Shown: positions 46,899 through 59,459, numbered from the stretch's first letter. The stretch: DNA of 64,000 bases from Bagarius yarrelli (GCA_005784505.1 VCAZ01000102.1:1130481-1194480); one strand, 5' to 3'. Numbers and translations: made by a program. The notes: a model not told the origin generated them from the letters alone.

Positions 46899-46974
46899 AT
46901 GGCCGTCAGAAGAATGAATGAGATCTGTCCAAAGCTGGCTCTAACTTTAGTCTTCAGCGTTCTTCTGTTCCACG
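46899..46974 (+). CDS. cd34: cd34 candidate, exon 1 (signal peptide)
   Basis: ATG in AAAGAGGATGG (moderate Kozak context) opens MAVRRMNEICPKLALTLVFS + VLLFH, then the donor G|GTAAGT, a perfect consensus, in phase 1. The peptide is a classical signal peptide: basic N region (RR, K), hydrophobic core LALTLVFSVLLF, and after splicing a small-residue stretch ACHG. CD34 is a heavily glycosylated sialomucin of the surface of haematopoietic progenitors and endothelial cells. Identity is inferred from signal peptide, mucin-like downstream exons, and position 3' of plxna2 in the same orientation as in human. Another secreted or membrane mucin-like protein is possible; CD34 is poorly conserved in sequence. 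Confidence 0.7.
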
Positions 46975-48430
46975 GTAAGTATGTGCCGAGCTCTTTAGCA
47001 AGTAATGATGAGTAATGAGTAATGAGGTTTTTGGGGGGTTGGGGGGGTATTAATATTATTTTATTATTATTCCCATATGCTTCGATTTGGTCTTTTGTTT
47101 CTCAATGCTTTCACTGGTCCTTAGTTTTTTACCTCCATTTTTATTGGTTCATGTTTAAATAAAAGTAAGTAAAAGTGTGTAACTCAGGCAGGATGTCCAT
47201 TTTTATAAAATAAAATGTCTCAGTCTCATTAGAATGGCCTATAATATAGTTAATATAGTCCTGTATATTCATTGTTAATAAGTAGCAGCGTGTAAATGAT
47301 CACCAAAGTAGGCTGGTTTTAAAAAAATAGCGGGAAGTTGAAACAAAGAGGGTTTGGCTCTGAGTGGAAACTTGCCGTTGAACATAATTATGGAGTTTAT
47401 CCTAGTCCTGGACTGGGTGGAGCCGAGCAGGCGTGTGTCTAGAAAAAAGGTGTGTGTGTGTGTGTGTGTGGTGGAAATATAGAAGATATTACTCAGTAAG
47501 CAGCCATTTTCTCCTCTGTAAAACACTCTATCAACCGGCAAGACACTTGAACGTCTTTTGCACAAAGGATGCAGCCGTCCTTCTGTTTACTTTAGGCTCG
47601 TCTGAAGGAAATGAGTGTTTATCACACTGTTCATGGTTGTGTGTATGTTTTGTTACAGATTAAGCGACTGCATGTCTGTGGATTGATTGGAATAAAATAA
47701 AATAAGACATGTCTGAGACTTAATTTAGTAGCTTGCCTATTTCTATTAATATTAAATTGTATGCGCAGGAGAGCTAGTAGCGCTGCTGCTAATTGCAGGG
47801 TGAGGTCTGACTTGGACATTGCTATACATTTGAAGAGTTTTTTTTTTTTTTTTTAAGATTTGGTTGTGGCACAAGGTCGTCTTTAACAGGAAAGTAGGCC
47901 TGGCAACCAAAGGTTAATGAAAACACACCAGTACACTGCCGTTAATGAGGAAAACACAGCAGCGGGTAGACATGCCTACAGGACATACGCTAATTTGCTA
48001 TTTAAAAAAAACCTTTCATGTTATGTAATAAAGTTTACAGGTCCCGAATTCTACAGGAGGACCTTTTTTAAAGTGTAAATCTAAAAAGAATTAATTAAGC
48101 TTAAACTGAAGCTGCCTAAGCTAACACATATCCTTAGTCCCACCAGTGTGTTACATTGTTGACCCTCTCTGCAATTAACACTAACGTGAGAGAAGGTCAG
48201 GGGTTTTAATATACACACTCCAGTGAAACACGGAAAGAGGTTTGTATTGGATAGGATGGCTCAGTTGTAAAGTCTCTCAGTACTTATAAAACTCAAATAA
48301 CGATTCACTTTTCTGAGATCCGAGTAGATCTACATGAATGCAGTTTAATTAGACACTGAGATTAGTGCACGTTGTGTGTGTAAACAACTTCAGATAATGC
48401 TACACTTTTATGGGTACATCTGAGATACTG

Positions 48431-48610
48431 TACATTTACATTTGACACCCTTATACAGACCGATTTACATTTATCTCTTTATACATTTTGAGCAATTAAT
48501 AGTTAAGGGCCTTGCTTAGGGGCCCAGCAGGGGCAATTTTGTGGTGCTGGGAATCAATCCCGGTTCTTCCAATTAGCAGTCCAACACCTTAACTGGCCTA
48601 CCATTTCCCA
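48431..48610 (-). mobile_element. tRNA-derived SINE with L2-type tail
   Basis: On the minus strand: GGGAAATGGTAGGCCAGTTAAG, AACCGGGATTGATTCCC, GGGCCCCTAAGCAAGGCCC and a decayed tail GTCTGTATAAGGGTGTC. Confidence 0.8.
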
Positions 48611-49220
48611 TACATATATAGTGGACATGATTTCGCCTAGTAGAATGTGATACTGTATTATTAATCCTTTGTTAATCCTGAATCAACAGTTTAATCAACC
48701 AATCATAAACATCTGATGTTATCAGTGTGTGTCGACCAAATCCGCCTCGATTCATTTTTGAATCTTTCCCTTTTTTGTCCACAAACAAACCGAAAAACAT
48801 TAACATTAATTCTGGAATAATTTAGTCCAGGAACAAAGAAAATAAACTAATCACAATTAAAATAAACAATTGAACACATTTTTAATAAACATACATTCGA
48901 AAATACACACATAAATACATTTTACTGCACACACACCTATTTTTTGGTTATGCTGGTGAGGGAAATTTTCACACATTAACTAATCTGTACATACATGTTG
49001 TATGTAATTGTTCGTTACAACATGTAATTTATTACAGATGTCATTTAAATATTTATTTATTTATTTATTACAAGGAGAAAAAGATTTAAAAATGGATTGG
49101 GGCGGGTAAAGAAAAATATGGACCAATAATAATTTTTAAAATGAAATTTTAAATTTAATTAATTTTCCATTGACTGGGATAGAACATGAAATAATTTTTT
49201 TTCAATCATATAGCAGATTG

Positions 49221-49393
49221 TTAAATAAGTGGTGGCTTACTGCTTATGGTGTTGGACTGATACCAGAAAGACCAGCACCACCAAGCCGACATTTAAGCAA
49301 GGCCCTTAACCCCCGATTGCTCAGTTGTATAACAGAGATAAATGTAAGTCGATCTGGATAAGGGTGGTCTGCCAAATGCTGTAAATGTAAATA
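49221..49393 (+). mobile_element. tRNA-derived SINE with L2-type tail
   Basis: AAGTGGTGGCTTACTGCTTATGG head; the B box is lost; AAGCAAGGCCCTTAACCCCC; tail GTAAGTCGATCTGGATAAGG + CTGCCAAATGCTGTAAATG. Confidence 0.8.
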
Positions 49394-49612
49394 GTTACTA
49401 AAAAATAATGCCTGAAAAGTAGCTGGAATTCAAATGATTTCAGCTTATATATATATTATCACCTCAATACTACATACAATACATAAGAAAACTATGCGCT
49501 GTCTCGTCTGATTGTTCCTATGAGACTATGTCTATTTTTCCAATGCTCTTTTTAAATTTAGTTCAATTTATTGTGTATTGTTTGCAAATTATAAGTTTAT
49601 ATAGTTCTAATT

Positions 49613-49637
49613 TATATATATACTTATATATATATAT

Positions 49638-49691
<54 letters not shown>

Positions 49692-49693
49692 AT
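49613..49693. repeat. (TA)n then (GA)n microsatellite
   Basis: TA units followed by about 19 GA units and a short TATATA. Confidence 0.95.
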
Positions 49694-49714
49694 ATAGCCA
49701 AACACAGTTGAAAC

Positions 49715-50068
49715 ACAACACAGCTGTCTAGAATGTCATTCCATGTTGTAGAATTATATTATTATTTAGTCACTGGCTTTAAAAGACCCAAACAGTGTTC
49801 CCGCATTGCAATGCCCCTGTGCACAAAGCCCCCATGGTATATTAAGGTCGGTGTTAAAAGAACTTTGAGCGCATGAGTCTTGACTTCAACCCCACAAACC
49901 ACCTGAACTGGAGCTCTAACTGCACCCCAGACCTTCTCATCCTTTAGCGTCTGAACTCACTAATACTATTATATAAACCGATTAATTCCCATCACAAAAT
50001 CTACTGGAAAGCATTTCTGGAGGTGTGGAGATTATTATAGGGGTACCAGTAAAACTAAATCCCAAATG
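49715..50068 (+). pseudogene. Tc1-like element fragment
   Basis: CACAGCTGTCTAGAATGTC, then GCAATGCCCCTGTGCACAAAG (compare DNAPVHK of Tc1 transposases), GACTTCAACCCCAC (D-NP) and GGAGGTGTGGAGATTATTAT + AGGGGTACC. The same family as at 38975 and 60655. Heavily decayed. Confidence 0.65.
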
Positions 50069-51738
50069 AGATGTTTTGGAAACACAGTGGTGAAGTCAAA
50101 ATACGTTCGTTTTTTATAGCGTACATTATGTTTTATAGGGTAGGCAAGAAAATCTAAAAAAGTGTTATAATCATTGTAATAATGATCATGTAGGGAGTAG
50201 GGGGTAAAAAAGGGCATGTTTTTTGTTTGGAAATCGATGGGTTAGTTGGTCTATTCAGTGTAAAGTATGTTTTGTTAAGGTTAGACAGTTCCTGAAGACC
50301 CCATCCACACCCAGTATGACCAGGAAGTAGCATGTTTCCATTGCTAATGTTGTTATTGCAACACATGAAGAGTTTGTCCAGTCCTGAGCTCCGGTTACAT
50401 CCACAACACCCTTGGCAACAGCTGGGTCATTCTGGAGAAACAAGGAGCAGCCCAGCTTTTAAACCGAAACCAGGCAACTGGTTTTCCTAAAGTTTATTAG
50501 TCAGCTTAGCATTGTCAAAATAGGGATTACAACCAACTGGCACGTCTATAGCCCGTCAATAACCTATAGCTCAGCTATTAAGTGAACTTTCACAAGCTTT
50601 AACCACACAACAGTAGGCACAAACCTGAGGGATTTCCATGGCTGCAAGTATCCATGAACATTATTGGGTCATTTCTATAGTGAAAGCAAGACAGACAACA
50701 AATTTCAGTATGAAAAAACAGTCCCATGAGAAACAGAGAGAGCATTATTACGTTGTTTTTCATCTGGAACATTCTCTCTGACTAGCCAACATAATTATGA
50801 GCCAAAAAATGGCATTTATATTCTCTCAACCTGCAGCTACTCATTTCTGCAGTCGCAAAATGCACCGGAGAAAAACATAACTCGATATACTTACAGTTAT
50901 GAAACTGTTATAAAGAATCGCATCTAAAGAGACCTGAACAAAAATGTGATATTTGAGCCCTTTAGCATGGCCCTTTAGCATGGCCCTTTAGCATGGCTTC
51001 CCTCTGACCCCAAGTTTTCAAGTTGGCAAAGACAAAATAAAGTATTCTTATTCTTAAATCAAGATATAAACTGATCTGAGTTTATGAAATTAGTCTCACA
51101 CTAATCAGGTCTCACACAAGCAGACCTGATTATTCATTCCGTGTGGTGGAGATGGATCCTGTGTCTATTCACACAGCACTCGTCAGGAGGTAGCAACACA
51201 TCCTGGGAGGAATGACGGTCTATCGCAGGGCACCATGTACACATTCGCACAAACATACCCGCAAATACAATTTCTGCTTCTGTGCTTCCACAGATATCAT
51301 TAGCTCTAATCAGCTGATTATTAAAACTCCTGATGAGAGGAAACGCTTTAGATGAGTTCCACAACAAAACAAACAACACCACACCTTCCGTTCTGCTGAC
51401 CGCGTTATCAAAAGAACACAGACTTTATGCTAACGTTGTTTTGCTAAAGCTTTCAAAAATATCACTGAATCAGATATGACTCAAATCATAAATTTTGTTA
51501 AACAACAGCATGTGGAAATAAGAGAAAACATACTCATTTTTTCTGCGTCAGTAATTGCTGTTCTCGTAATCCTTTGTTCCCTTTTTTCGTTGGCATAGTG
51601 ATACAATTTTACAGTTGCTAAGCGTTTAACTGAACACATGCTCGATCCCAACACTGCGCATTCATTTCAAATGAGAAACTCTGGCAAGACACACATCCAA
51701 GAACGCAAGTCAAAACATTAGAGGGTAATTAGCCTAAA

Positions 51739-51768
51739 GACACACACACACACACACACACACACAAC
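51739..51768. repeat. (CA)n microsatellite
   Basis: About 14 CA units in intron 1 of the cd34 candidate. Confidence 0.95.
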
Positions 51769-54700
51769 TGCTCGTAAGGGAAAAATCACAAGCCATCAGA
51801 GTTTACAGCTTGCATCACATGCGGTACTTTTACAACTTTGAAAGTTGAGGGAAAGATTTACCTCAGTGAACCCCTAAAAACATTACAAACGGTTTATATA
51901 ACAACTAAATGATGTGCAATTCTGAGGAGAAATTACGTTGCTTGTCATCACATCCTTTTTAATATAGCGGACTCACTAAACAACGTTATAATTAGCAGCT
52001 TCTATTGCTCAAGGTATAAACACAAAAAAAAGCTCTTGGAGCACTGCAGTAGTTGCCCCAGGTGGTTAATGTTGAGCAAACAACACTGGTGCTATTTGAT
52101 CTAATGTTCTCTAATTAAAAGCATAAGATTGCATCCTTTTCCTGCCTCTTAGAGCACCAGGCCTTTCTCATAGCTGTTTTCCCTATAACAACAGTCTTAA
52201 AGAACCCAGGGGATTTGTTATGGTTAGGCAGAAGGAGGGGAACAAACCCCAATCCAGGTTTTTCTTTTGTTGTTTTTTTTTTTTTTTTTTTTTGAAGCCC
52301 TGCAAATTAACTGCTCTATCTTTTTCCAAAAAGCAATGCGTAGATTTCAGCTTGCATTGTACTAAACTTTTAGATTTCGAAAAAATTTACAGAGTTACCA
52401 GATGGCTGAATGAATCTGTTTACGTCAGAGAACAAGATCTTGGAGGCAAACCATACACACGAGTGTGTGTTTTTAAGAACAAATGGGCTGGAGGGTGTTA
52501 GGGTTTTTTTTTTTAACTGTATTCTAACCAAGACTAAGCCTTTATCTTGGTGATAAATGAGGCCCCGTATAGGAAAAGTGTTTGAGGTGCACCTTTAAAA
52601 TTTTTTAATAAGACTGGGGGCACATTAGCCAACTGGTCTATGTTGCATTTCATTGTAGGTGGAAAACCCCCACTAAAAAATGTTTACATTATATATAATA
52701 TCCTGAATGTGCTTTTTAAAAATGTATTCGCTGGATAAATTTGGGGATTGTGTTGGAATATGAGGAGTGTTATGTTCCCTTCCCACGTGGCCTGGTATAA
52801 GTATACCCAAGGCGTTGATGTCAGAGCTTGTTTGAGGACTTAGGGGGTTTAGATAACATTCCTCAACTGATGGTAATGTAATTCCTTTTCTTTGGTTTTA
52901 TTTTGTTAGTAACATTTGGGGGTGTAAACCTACACAGTTACCCTGCCTGGGTATATAAATATGTAAACAGATCTTTGGTAACTAATGAATAGTTAAAATT
53001 TTAGTCAACTGGTAGTTATAGAGATAAAACATACTCTTATGTTGTGGAATTTGAGCTGGTGTTTCAAACCATTAGTTCCCTAAGGGACAAAAGGAAGCTG
53101 CTGGACTGCTGCACCAACATCTGGAAGTAGACGTTGACAGCAAGGCTGAGGAGAGCTGATGTTCTTTCTCAGATCCTGGGTGGAGCAGCTGTGCGAGCCC
53201 CAGGCTTAGGGCCAAGTCTCGGGATTTTAGAGCAGAGTACACAAGTTGGAGAAAAGCTCCATGGAGACCTCCACATCTGCCGCAGTGGAGAAACCCCTCC
53301 CTGCCGGATACCACATGTTCAGTTCTGTCGGAGTGAAACATAGAGCTGATTATAAGAGTAGTCTTTTTAATGATTCCCTCACCCTCATCCCCCATTCCTC
53401 TCTAGGTCATCACATTTAAACTAGTGAAATCGGACACCGAAGGCATGGCGAGTTGAGAGGGATCAGGATTAAAAGCCAATCTTAACCATGTCATGAATGA
53501 GAGAAAGAAGTAGTAAAGAGAGAGAGAGCGAGAGAGAGAAAATGCAATACAATAATAGGAAATCACATGTGGATGTTGAATCATTTGTTAAATCAACTTT
53601 AAATCGTTATCTAATTGAATTATACTATATGTTCTGTATGTTTACGTCTACACATAGCGCTCTGCTTGCTCTGGCTAAAATCTGACATTATTTGAAATAC
53701 TCCTGGGAGTGTCGTAAAATTCTGGGAATAGTTTCAGGATTTTAAGGGACCTCCCCACATCTACTGTGGAATATATAATAACATGGGTGGAACAAGTGTA
53801 TTTTTCAACATTACACTGGTTCCCCCTGTATACTTTCTTCAATCTGTAAAACACATTTAGGATGTAGAATAGACACAAAACAATGCACACTATAGAGAGT
53901 ACTTGCAAAATGATCTTTTTGGGATGATATCTTGTTTTTAAGATCTGCAGATCAGCCTTTGTTATGAGAAATAATGACAGCTGTTCAAATTTTAATTAAA
54001 AACATATTTTACTAAAATTACAGAACGCAAAGTGATAAATTACATAAAGATTAATATGTCTGTTATGTGATGAACATGTTTGCTTCTCATTTTCAGGTTA
54101 ACCTTCAGGGTGGGAGCCTAATTATTAGATTATTAGAGAGCTTAATTCCTAAAATAAAATTTAAATACCCCAAATTGTTGCCAGATTAATGAAAATCCAG
54201 TTTTGTTCTGTAAAGTTGTGGGTAACATTTTGCTAAAGCCACTTCTTTCTCTAAAGGTAAAGATATGACGATAAAAGAATGACCCTGAATCATGATTTGA
54301 TGAGTCTTAAAATGATATTAATTATGTCCTACAGCTGGAGACGTAAATGAAAATATTTCTGTAGTGTATGTTTGTGTAAAAATGTGATAGGTTGACACCT
54401 CCGTTAAGGTTTCCCCACCTTGTTGAGATATGGACCAGGGTCTTCGAAAAAACTGTGTAAGATAAACAGACAGAATTTTAGTAAATATCATTTATAGTCC
54501 TCAAATTTGCCAGAGCTAATAAAAAATTATTTTTAGCTCTTTAGTACATATACAGAAATCTAAAGAATCTTTAAAGCTACGCTAAAGCTACAGTATTATG
54601 GCAACTCTTAATGTCAAAAGTGTTAGATCCTCTATGCCCTTTTTTTAATTTGCCAAATCTTCCCTTATGTGAATTTTTTACAGCATTAACAGAAGCACTT

Positions 54701-55647
54701 AATTGTTTATCAGAGTCTAACAGGAATAAAGCATTCTTTCTTTAAACTTGCCTGCAGCTGGCCTATGCGAGTTTCTGTGCTGTGTCAGGAACAAGCAGAA
54801 ATCTGGGCCAGTCCAGACATCAGTATCAAGCTGTGTGTGATTTTCCATGAGTTAACTTTAAACGGACTTTATTTTTAGGCTTAAATCGTGTGCAATTGAC
54901 ATTTTACAGCACATATAAGTGAACAAGGAAGTTTATTCTATTTTTAAACATATAGTATTTATTGTCAATAAGTGGTCTGGTAAAGATTTTCTGTAATTAT
55001 AATGTGGCAGTTATAATTAAGCTCTTATTTATACCCATCATCAGAGCCACCCCAGGGCATAAGCATACTAAGTATCTGCCATCCCGTAGCCATTAGAGTA
55101 GGCCCTCAAGAGTACATGAAATGACAGATTGGTTTTTTTTTTGTTTTTTTTTTAAATATGTCAATAGACACTTGTAATTAGAAAAAAATTGCCATATTGA
55201 ATGAAAAACTAACAAAGCAATATTATGTTAACGGGATGCAAAAGGAATAGAAGGGTAAACTAACAAAATCTCCAATTAGGGATTGACAATAATCAGACAT
55301 ATTAGCGGCACTGATGGGCGCCCAAATAAAATTCTGCTCAGGACCCCCTAAAGCCTTTAATTAAAGAAAGCAGCTAGGTTAACAATTATTTTATTTTATC
55401 ATTATTTACATAAATGTAAGTTTTTAAAATATAGTATAAAAATATATTTATACAAATTCACATATCTACAAAGTATACTTTTTTTGTGTAAAATATTTGT
55501 AAACTTTTTCTGTACACATTTGGGTTGATATTTACATTAGATCGAAATTTTAAGCACTGGCAAGCTAAAGGTGTGGCTAGCATGCGTCCTAGTCAGCATT
55601 CTGAAGCTTAGGTGAAAATGAGTTTGAGGGTTAGGGAATGCAGTCAG

Positions 55648-55823
55648 CAGGGGCACTTCTAGTAAGTTTGGGCCCTCTTACCACACCTATTCCACACCAA
55701 ACATTTACATTTCTGTTACATTACATTAAAACTATTACATTACTGCTAGTACTGTTACTACTAATAAAACACATCTCAGGGGGCTCCCAAACTGCGTAGG
55801 TCCCACCCTTAGCGGCGCCCCTG
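55648..55823. mobile_element. hAT-like MITE, complete, 8-bp target duplication
   Basis: 176 bases from CAGGGGCACTTCTAG to TAGCGGCGCCCCTG; flanks GCAGTCAG (55640) and GTGGTCAG (55824) match at 6 of 8. Same family as 41779 and 7562 (CTACTAATAAAACACATCTC). Confidence 0.75.
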
Positions 55824-56720
55824 GTGGTCAGTAATGTAGCTATCAAAAGCTAGACACATTTACTACTATTATGTTTCAGCAATATTAGGACCGTGTAAAA
55901 AAAAGCACAAACTTGTCAAAAAACGTGTTTTATTCTATTCTTTAATGGATGGTTCTTTCTGCTACTATACGAATATAAATCAGACCCAAAAGAACTTTGC
56001 TTTGGGGTTAGCAAAGCCAAAGGTCATGACTTTTTCCAAGGTAATGCTGATCTCCCCAGGTCACAATGAGAATGATAGCCTTACACATTACACATTACTG
56101 AAGGTACAAAAAAAAACAGGGCACATTGTTTTCTTTCACCCAGACGCAAAGTAAACATCCCCCCTTTCCCCCGTGAAAGAAACGCTATGAAGGCATTTTA
56201 AAAGCACTGAAGCTTATTAAACTGCTTTGTTTGCAGATGATTTGCACGTGGTGCCGTTAGTTCCTGTGAAATTTCGGTGTTGAGTTACATTTAAAAGGGT
56301 CGTGTTGAAAGAAAGAGGATGAGGACAAATAATGGATTAACATTTTAAAGGAGCTCATGAAATGGGGTATCTTTGGAACAGACATGGGGATGGGCAATCT
56401 ATTGTCTCCATGTAACACTTACTGAATTAGGAAACGAGCCAAGTTAATAAAAGCTATTTACATTAATTAATTATCTCCGCGAGTCAATTCGAAAGGTTGA
56501 TACATATTATTTTATATAAATCAGTATTATTGTTCATTAAAATGACCTCACTTGACATTATTTAACACAATAGTTAACAACGACAAACACATTCAACATT
56601 AAAACACCTTAAAACAAGTAACCATCATCGATTGGATAATAAACCAAAGTAATTATAAATCTGTATTATAAAGAGTTAAATTATTCGCATACAGTAAATG
56701 ACTAACTCATTTACATTATA

Positions 56721-57112
56721 AAGTAAATGGTAGCCCAATGTGTTAGATTGCCTATCAAAAGATCTCAAGTTCAAGCCCCAGCACCACCAAGCTTCCACTA
56801 ATTAATCATTCATTCATTTGTCCTCTATACCTGGATATTCCCTAATTCAGGGTCACTGGGTTTTAAAGATACCCCACACACACCTCTATTAATGTTTTTA
56901 TTGGACTGTGGGAGAAAACTAGAGTAGAGTAGCCGGAGTAAACCCATGCAAGCACACAGATACTCCTTACAGAAAGGCCCTGCCCGGAAATCGAACCCCG
57001 GGACCTTACTGCTGTGCTCACCACTAAGCCACCATGCTGCCCCTGGCCCTTAATCAAATATTAAATTAAATAAATGTAAGTTACTCTGGTGTTCACCAAA
57101 TGCCGTAAATGT
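56721..57112 (+). mobile_element. tRNA-derived SINE split by a GATG-tailed SINE
   Basis: Head AAGTAAATGGTAGCCCAATG and CAAGCCCCAGCACCACCAAGC (to about 56797), the other SINE, then CTGGCCCTTAATC and tail GTAAGTTACTCTGGTGTTCA + CCAAATGCCGTAAATG (57042-57112). Confidence 0.7.
56800..57041 (-). mobile_element. GATG-tailed SINE, inserted in another SINE
   Basis: On the minus strand: GGGCAGCATGGTGGCTTAGTGG head, CGGGGTTCGATTTCC B box, body with TCTCCCACAGTCCAATAAAA, shortened middle, and a GAATGAATGA tail. The minus-strand frame at 56863-57057 is the SINE itself. Confidence 0.8.
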
Positions 57113-57199
57113 TCATGGTTATACTAATCTAGTATAAACTTTTGGTTAGCGACCTATAAGAACATTCTAATTTGAGGTATTTTTAGGGCTACAGTCCGA

Positions 57200-57400
57200 A
57201 ACCACATACGTCCATACAATATAGTATGCGAAACTGAGTATACGAGACAAAGTTTGTCCAAATCTTTAGTATTAGCAAATTATAGTATACAGATGATTTA
57301 TTTGGTAGTATGTATACAATGTAGACTTTATTATCCCATGATGCAGCAGGAAATACAACTCATCAAACGCGTAAGTGACGAAAAGTGCTTTGTAAATGCC
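57200..57400 (+). repeat. Decayed copy of the GTATGCnAAACTGAGTAT repeat
   Basis: CAATATAGTATGCGAAACTG and GAGTATACGAG, TTTGGTAGTATGTATAC; relative of 39274-39430. Confidence 0.4.
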
Positions 57401-57431
57401 TTTATTTTGTCACATATACTTATTTTACAGC

Positions 57432-57586
57432 ACATATCTTAGTAAGTTGGAGTCAGAGCGCAGGGTCAGCTATGATACAGCTCAAGGACCCAACAGTGGT
57501 TGGCTTGCTGGTGGTGGGGCTTGAACCCAGGTGTTTTTGGTCTCCAGATCAACAACTCAGCACCTTAACCATTTGGCCACCCCTAA
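57432..57586 (-). mobile_element. ATT-tailed SINE (third family), truncated
   Basis: On the minus strand: GGGGTGGCCAAATGGTTAAGG, CCTGGGTTCAAGCCCC, GTTGGGTCCTTGAGC, CATAGCTGACCCTGCGCTC; ends about 110 bases before exon 2 of the cd34 candidate. Confidence 0.75.
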
Positions 57587-57698
57587 GTACTTTAAGAAAA
57601 AAACATTATTTTATGTAGTTAAACTGCACTCATTTACCATCATTTAAGAACAAAATGTGCAAACTTGTTTCAACTTTTTATATTTTAACTTTGTTTAG

Positions 57699-57845
57699 CT
57701 TGCCATGGACAGACCGACTCCACAGCTACAGCAGCACCTTCATCACAAACAACTGTGATGGACGATTCCATGAGCACTCAAAAGTCTCCTGAAGGCTTAA
57801 CTGATCTAAGTACCACAAACCCCACAAACCGCCCAGCTACGGATA
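57699..57845 (+). CDS. cd34: cd34 candidate, exon 2 (mucin-like)
   Basis: Acceptor TTTGTTTAG, donor A|GTAAGAA, 147 bases, phase 1 at both ends, so it can be spliced in or out without changing frame. Joined to exon 1 it reads (A)CHGQTDSTATAAPSSQTTVM then DDSMSTQKSPEGLTDLST and TNPTNRPATD. About 40 percent of residues are Ser, Thr or Pro, as expected of a mucin domain carrying O-glycans; no N-X-S/T is evident except possible NPT (excluded by Pro). The signal peptide is probably cut near ACHG or just before. Confidence 0.7.
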
Positions 57846-58180
57846 GTAAGAACAGTCTTGAACACGCTTTTATTTTTACACTGCTTATTTCATCTATTTT
57901 AGTGTAAGCATATTAATAAGACGGATGTTACATACTAGTATAGAGTGTTACATACTGTTATTATGTTTAAAAGACAATTGTCCATTAAAAAGACAAAAGA
58001 TAAATGATTTCGGAGTAAATACAGTTTGCGCACTTATGTGTGCCAGTTTTTACATACTTTATCTATTATTGCTAACACAGCATGCAGTTAGCCAGGGATT
58101 ATTCGTTACATTTGCTTATTCAGAATTATTAATACAACACTTCTCTTTTAACATAATTCATAACCACTTTTTTTCCACAG

Positions 58181-58368
58181 TTAATCAAGTCGCTTATCTT
58201 CCTGATGCCACAACCCCGATTGCACCCTCGGACATCACCGATATACAAGCTCATACAATGTTAGCTACTTTTGAGACAACTACACCACAACCCGATGAAG
58301 CACAATCACCCAAAAACCTGAACGAGGAAACTGTTCACCAAGACCTCAGGAAACACACTGCTGTGGAG
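58181..58368 (+). CDS. cd34: cd34 candidate, exon 3 (mucin-like)
   Basis: Acceptor TTTTTTTCCACAG; reads (I)NQVAYLPDATTPIAPSDIT then DIQAHTMLATFETTTPQPDE, AQSPKNLNEETVHQDLRKHT and AVE. The donor GAG|GTGCGT gives phase 0 at the end; an overlapping alternative GTGC|GTGATT (to 58372) would give phase 1. ETTTPQPDEAQSP is mucin-like and the second half is more acidic. The frame stays open back through the intron to 57925, which is incidental. Confidence 0.65.
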
Positions 58369-58476
58369 GTGCGTGATTTCAATTCAGCAAAAAAAAAACA
58401 ATAAAACTTAAAAAAAAAAATGTTCATATTTTACAGTTTGTTGTTAAAGTTCTGCTCCAGCCAATTGGAGAAAGGA

Positions 58477-58565
58477 AAGCGGTAAATCAGTGGTTAAAGG
58501 GTTAAACTGGTGGTCAAACAGTTTAAGTCTGGATAAAGGTGTCCACCAAATGGTGCAAATGAAAA
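58477..58565 (+). mobile_element. SINE with large internal deletion
   Basis: AAAGCGGTAAATCAGTGGTTAAAGG head joined directly to the tail TCTGGATAAAGGTGTCCACC + AAATGGTGCAAATG. Confidence 0.65.
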
Positions 58566-58747
58566 TTTTATAGCATGATAATCACAGACTTTACAGACTT
58601 CTAGTGTAAATAAGTTCACTATAGAATGTGCAGGTATGTTAAGGTATTAGCATAATAACTTAACATCAATTACTAATCACGTTAAAATTTATTTCTAGTA
58701 GCTGAAGCGTATCATTCTCCTAGAGGTCACCTACCTATAACACCATA

Positions 58748-59459
58748 CCCTGGGGGTTGTCAACATTTTTCAGGTTGCGGACCCCCTAGAAACATGGAGC
58801 AGAGAATCCCTAATACAAAATGTGTCAATTATAGCCAATGATATTATTAGAAATCCATTATATTACGCAAGTTATTCTATGTTAAGGCAATTAGAATTAC
58901 AATAGTCAACTTGAAGTGGATCAAAAAAGTTCATCAAAGTTGTTCTAAGACAAGAATGGGTATCGATTTGGTTTTAAGGCAACTGTGATAAAAGTCACTT
59001 CATATTTTGACTAATATATGATTTTGTACATGCTTTATTGTCTGTACGTATTTATATATTTCAAATCTTTCAAAAAGATTTATACGTTTTTTTATATTTA
59101 CATTACATTTTACAACATTTGGCATACGCCTTTATCCAGAGCAAACCATATTATCTCCTTCATACATCTGAGCAATTTAGGATTAAGGGCTTTTGCTCAG
59201 GGACCCATCAGTGGCAACTTGGTGGTGCTGGGAATTAAACCCCAATCTTCCAATTAGCAATCCAACACCTTAACCACTGAGATACCACTCATAGTCTATA
59301 TTGATGCATTATTGATGGATGCAAGGGTTTTTTAATAAAGCTGTTAATATAATATTAATTTTTTTTTAATTAAATATTTTAGCTTTGATGTTTTTAGCCC
59401 ATGTTTATTGGACCCCTTGTAGCACTGCCACAGACCACCTAGAGGTTGTAGATCCCTGG
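58748..59459. mobile_element. hAT-like element (probable), split by a SINE
   Basis: Left end CTGGGGGTTGTCAACATTTT + TCAGGTTGCGGACCCCC; right end on the other strand CCAGGGATCTACAACCTCTA + GGTGGTCTGTGG. These imperfect inverted ends enclose the SINE at 59098. Target duplication not found. Confidence 0.4.
59098..59290 (-). mobile_element. tRNA-derived SINE with L2-type tail
   Basis: On the minus strand: TGAGTGGTATCTCAGTGG, TTAAGGTGTTGGATTGC, TGGGGTTTAATTCCC, GGGTCCCTGAGCAAAAGCCC, tail GCTCTGGATAAAGGCGTATG + CCAAATGTTGTAAAATGTAATG. Confidence 0.85.

Larger units (their letters stand above)
46975..57698 (+). other. cd34: cd34 candidate, intron 1 (10.7 kb)
   Basis: Between consensus donor GTAAGT and acceptor TTTGTTTAG. 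Filled by SINEs, Tc1 and hAT pieces and microsatellites listed separately. A GC-richer stretch at 53085-53345 stands out and could be regulatory. Elsewhere (50100-51700, 51800-53080, 53350-55640) I see nothing I can name. Confidence 0.6.

Noticed and set aside
46975..57698. miR-29 cluster, which lies near CD34 in mammals
   Set aside because: No TAGCACCATTTGAAATC seed-region match was noticed on either strand; in human it is on the other side of CD34.
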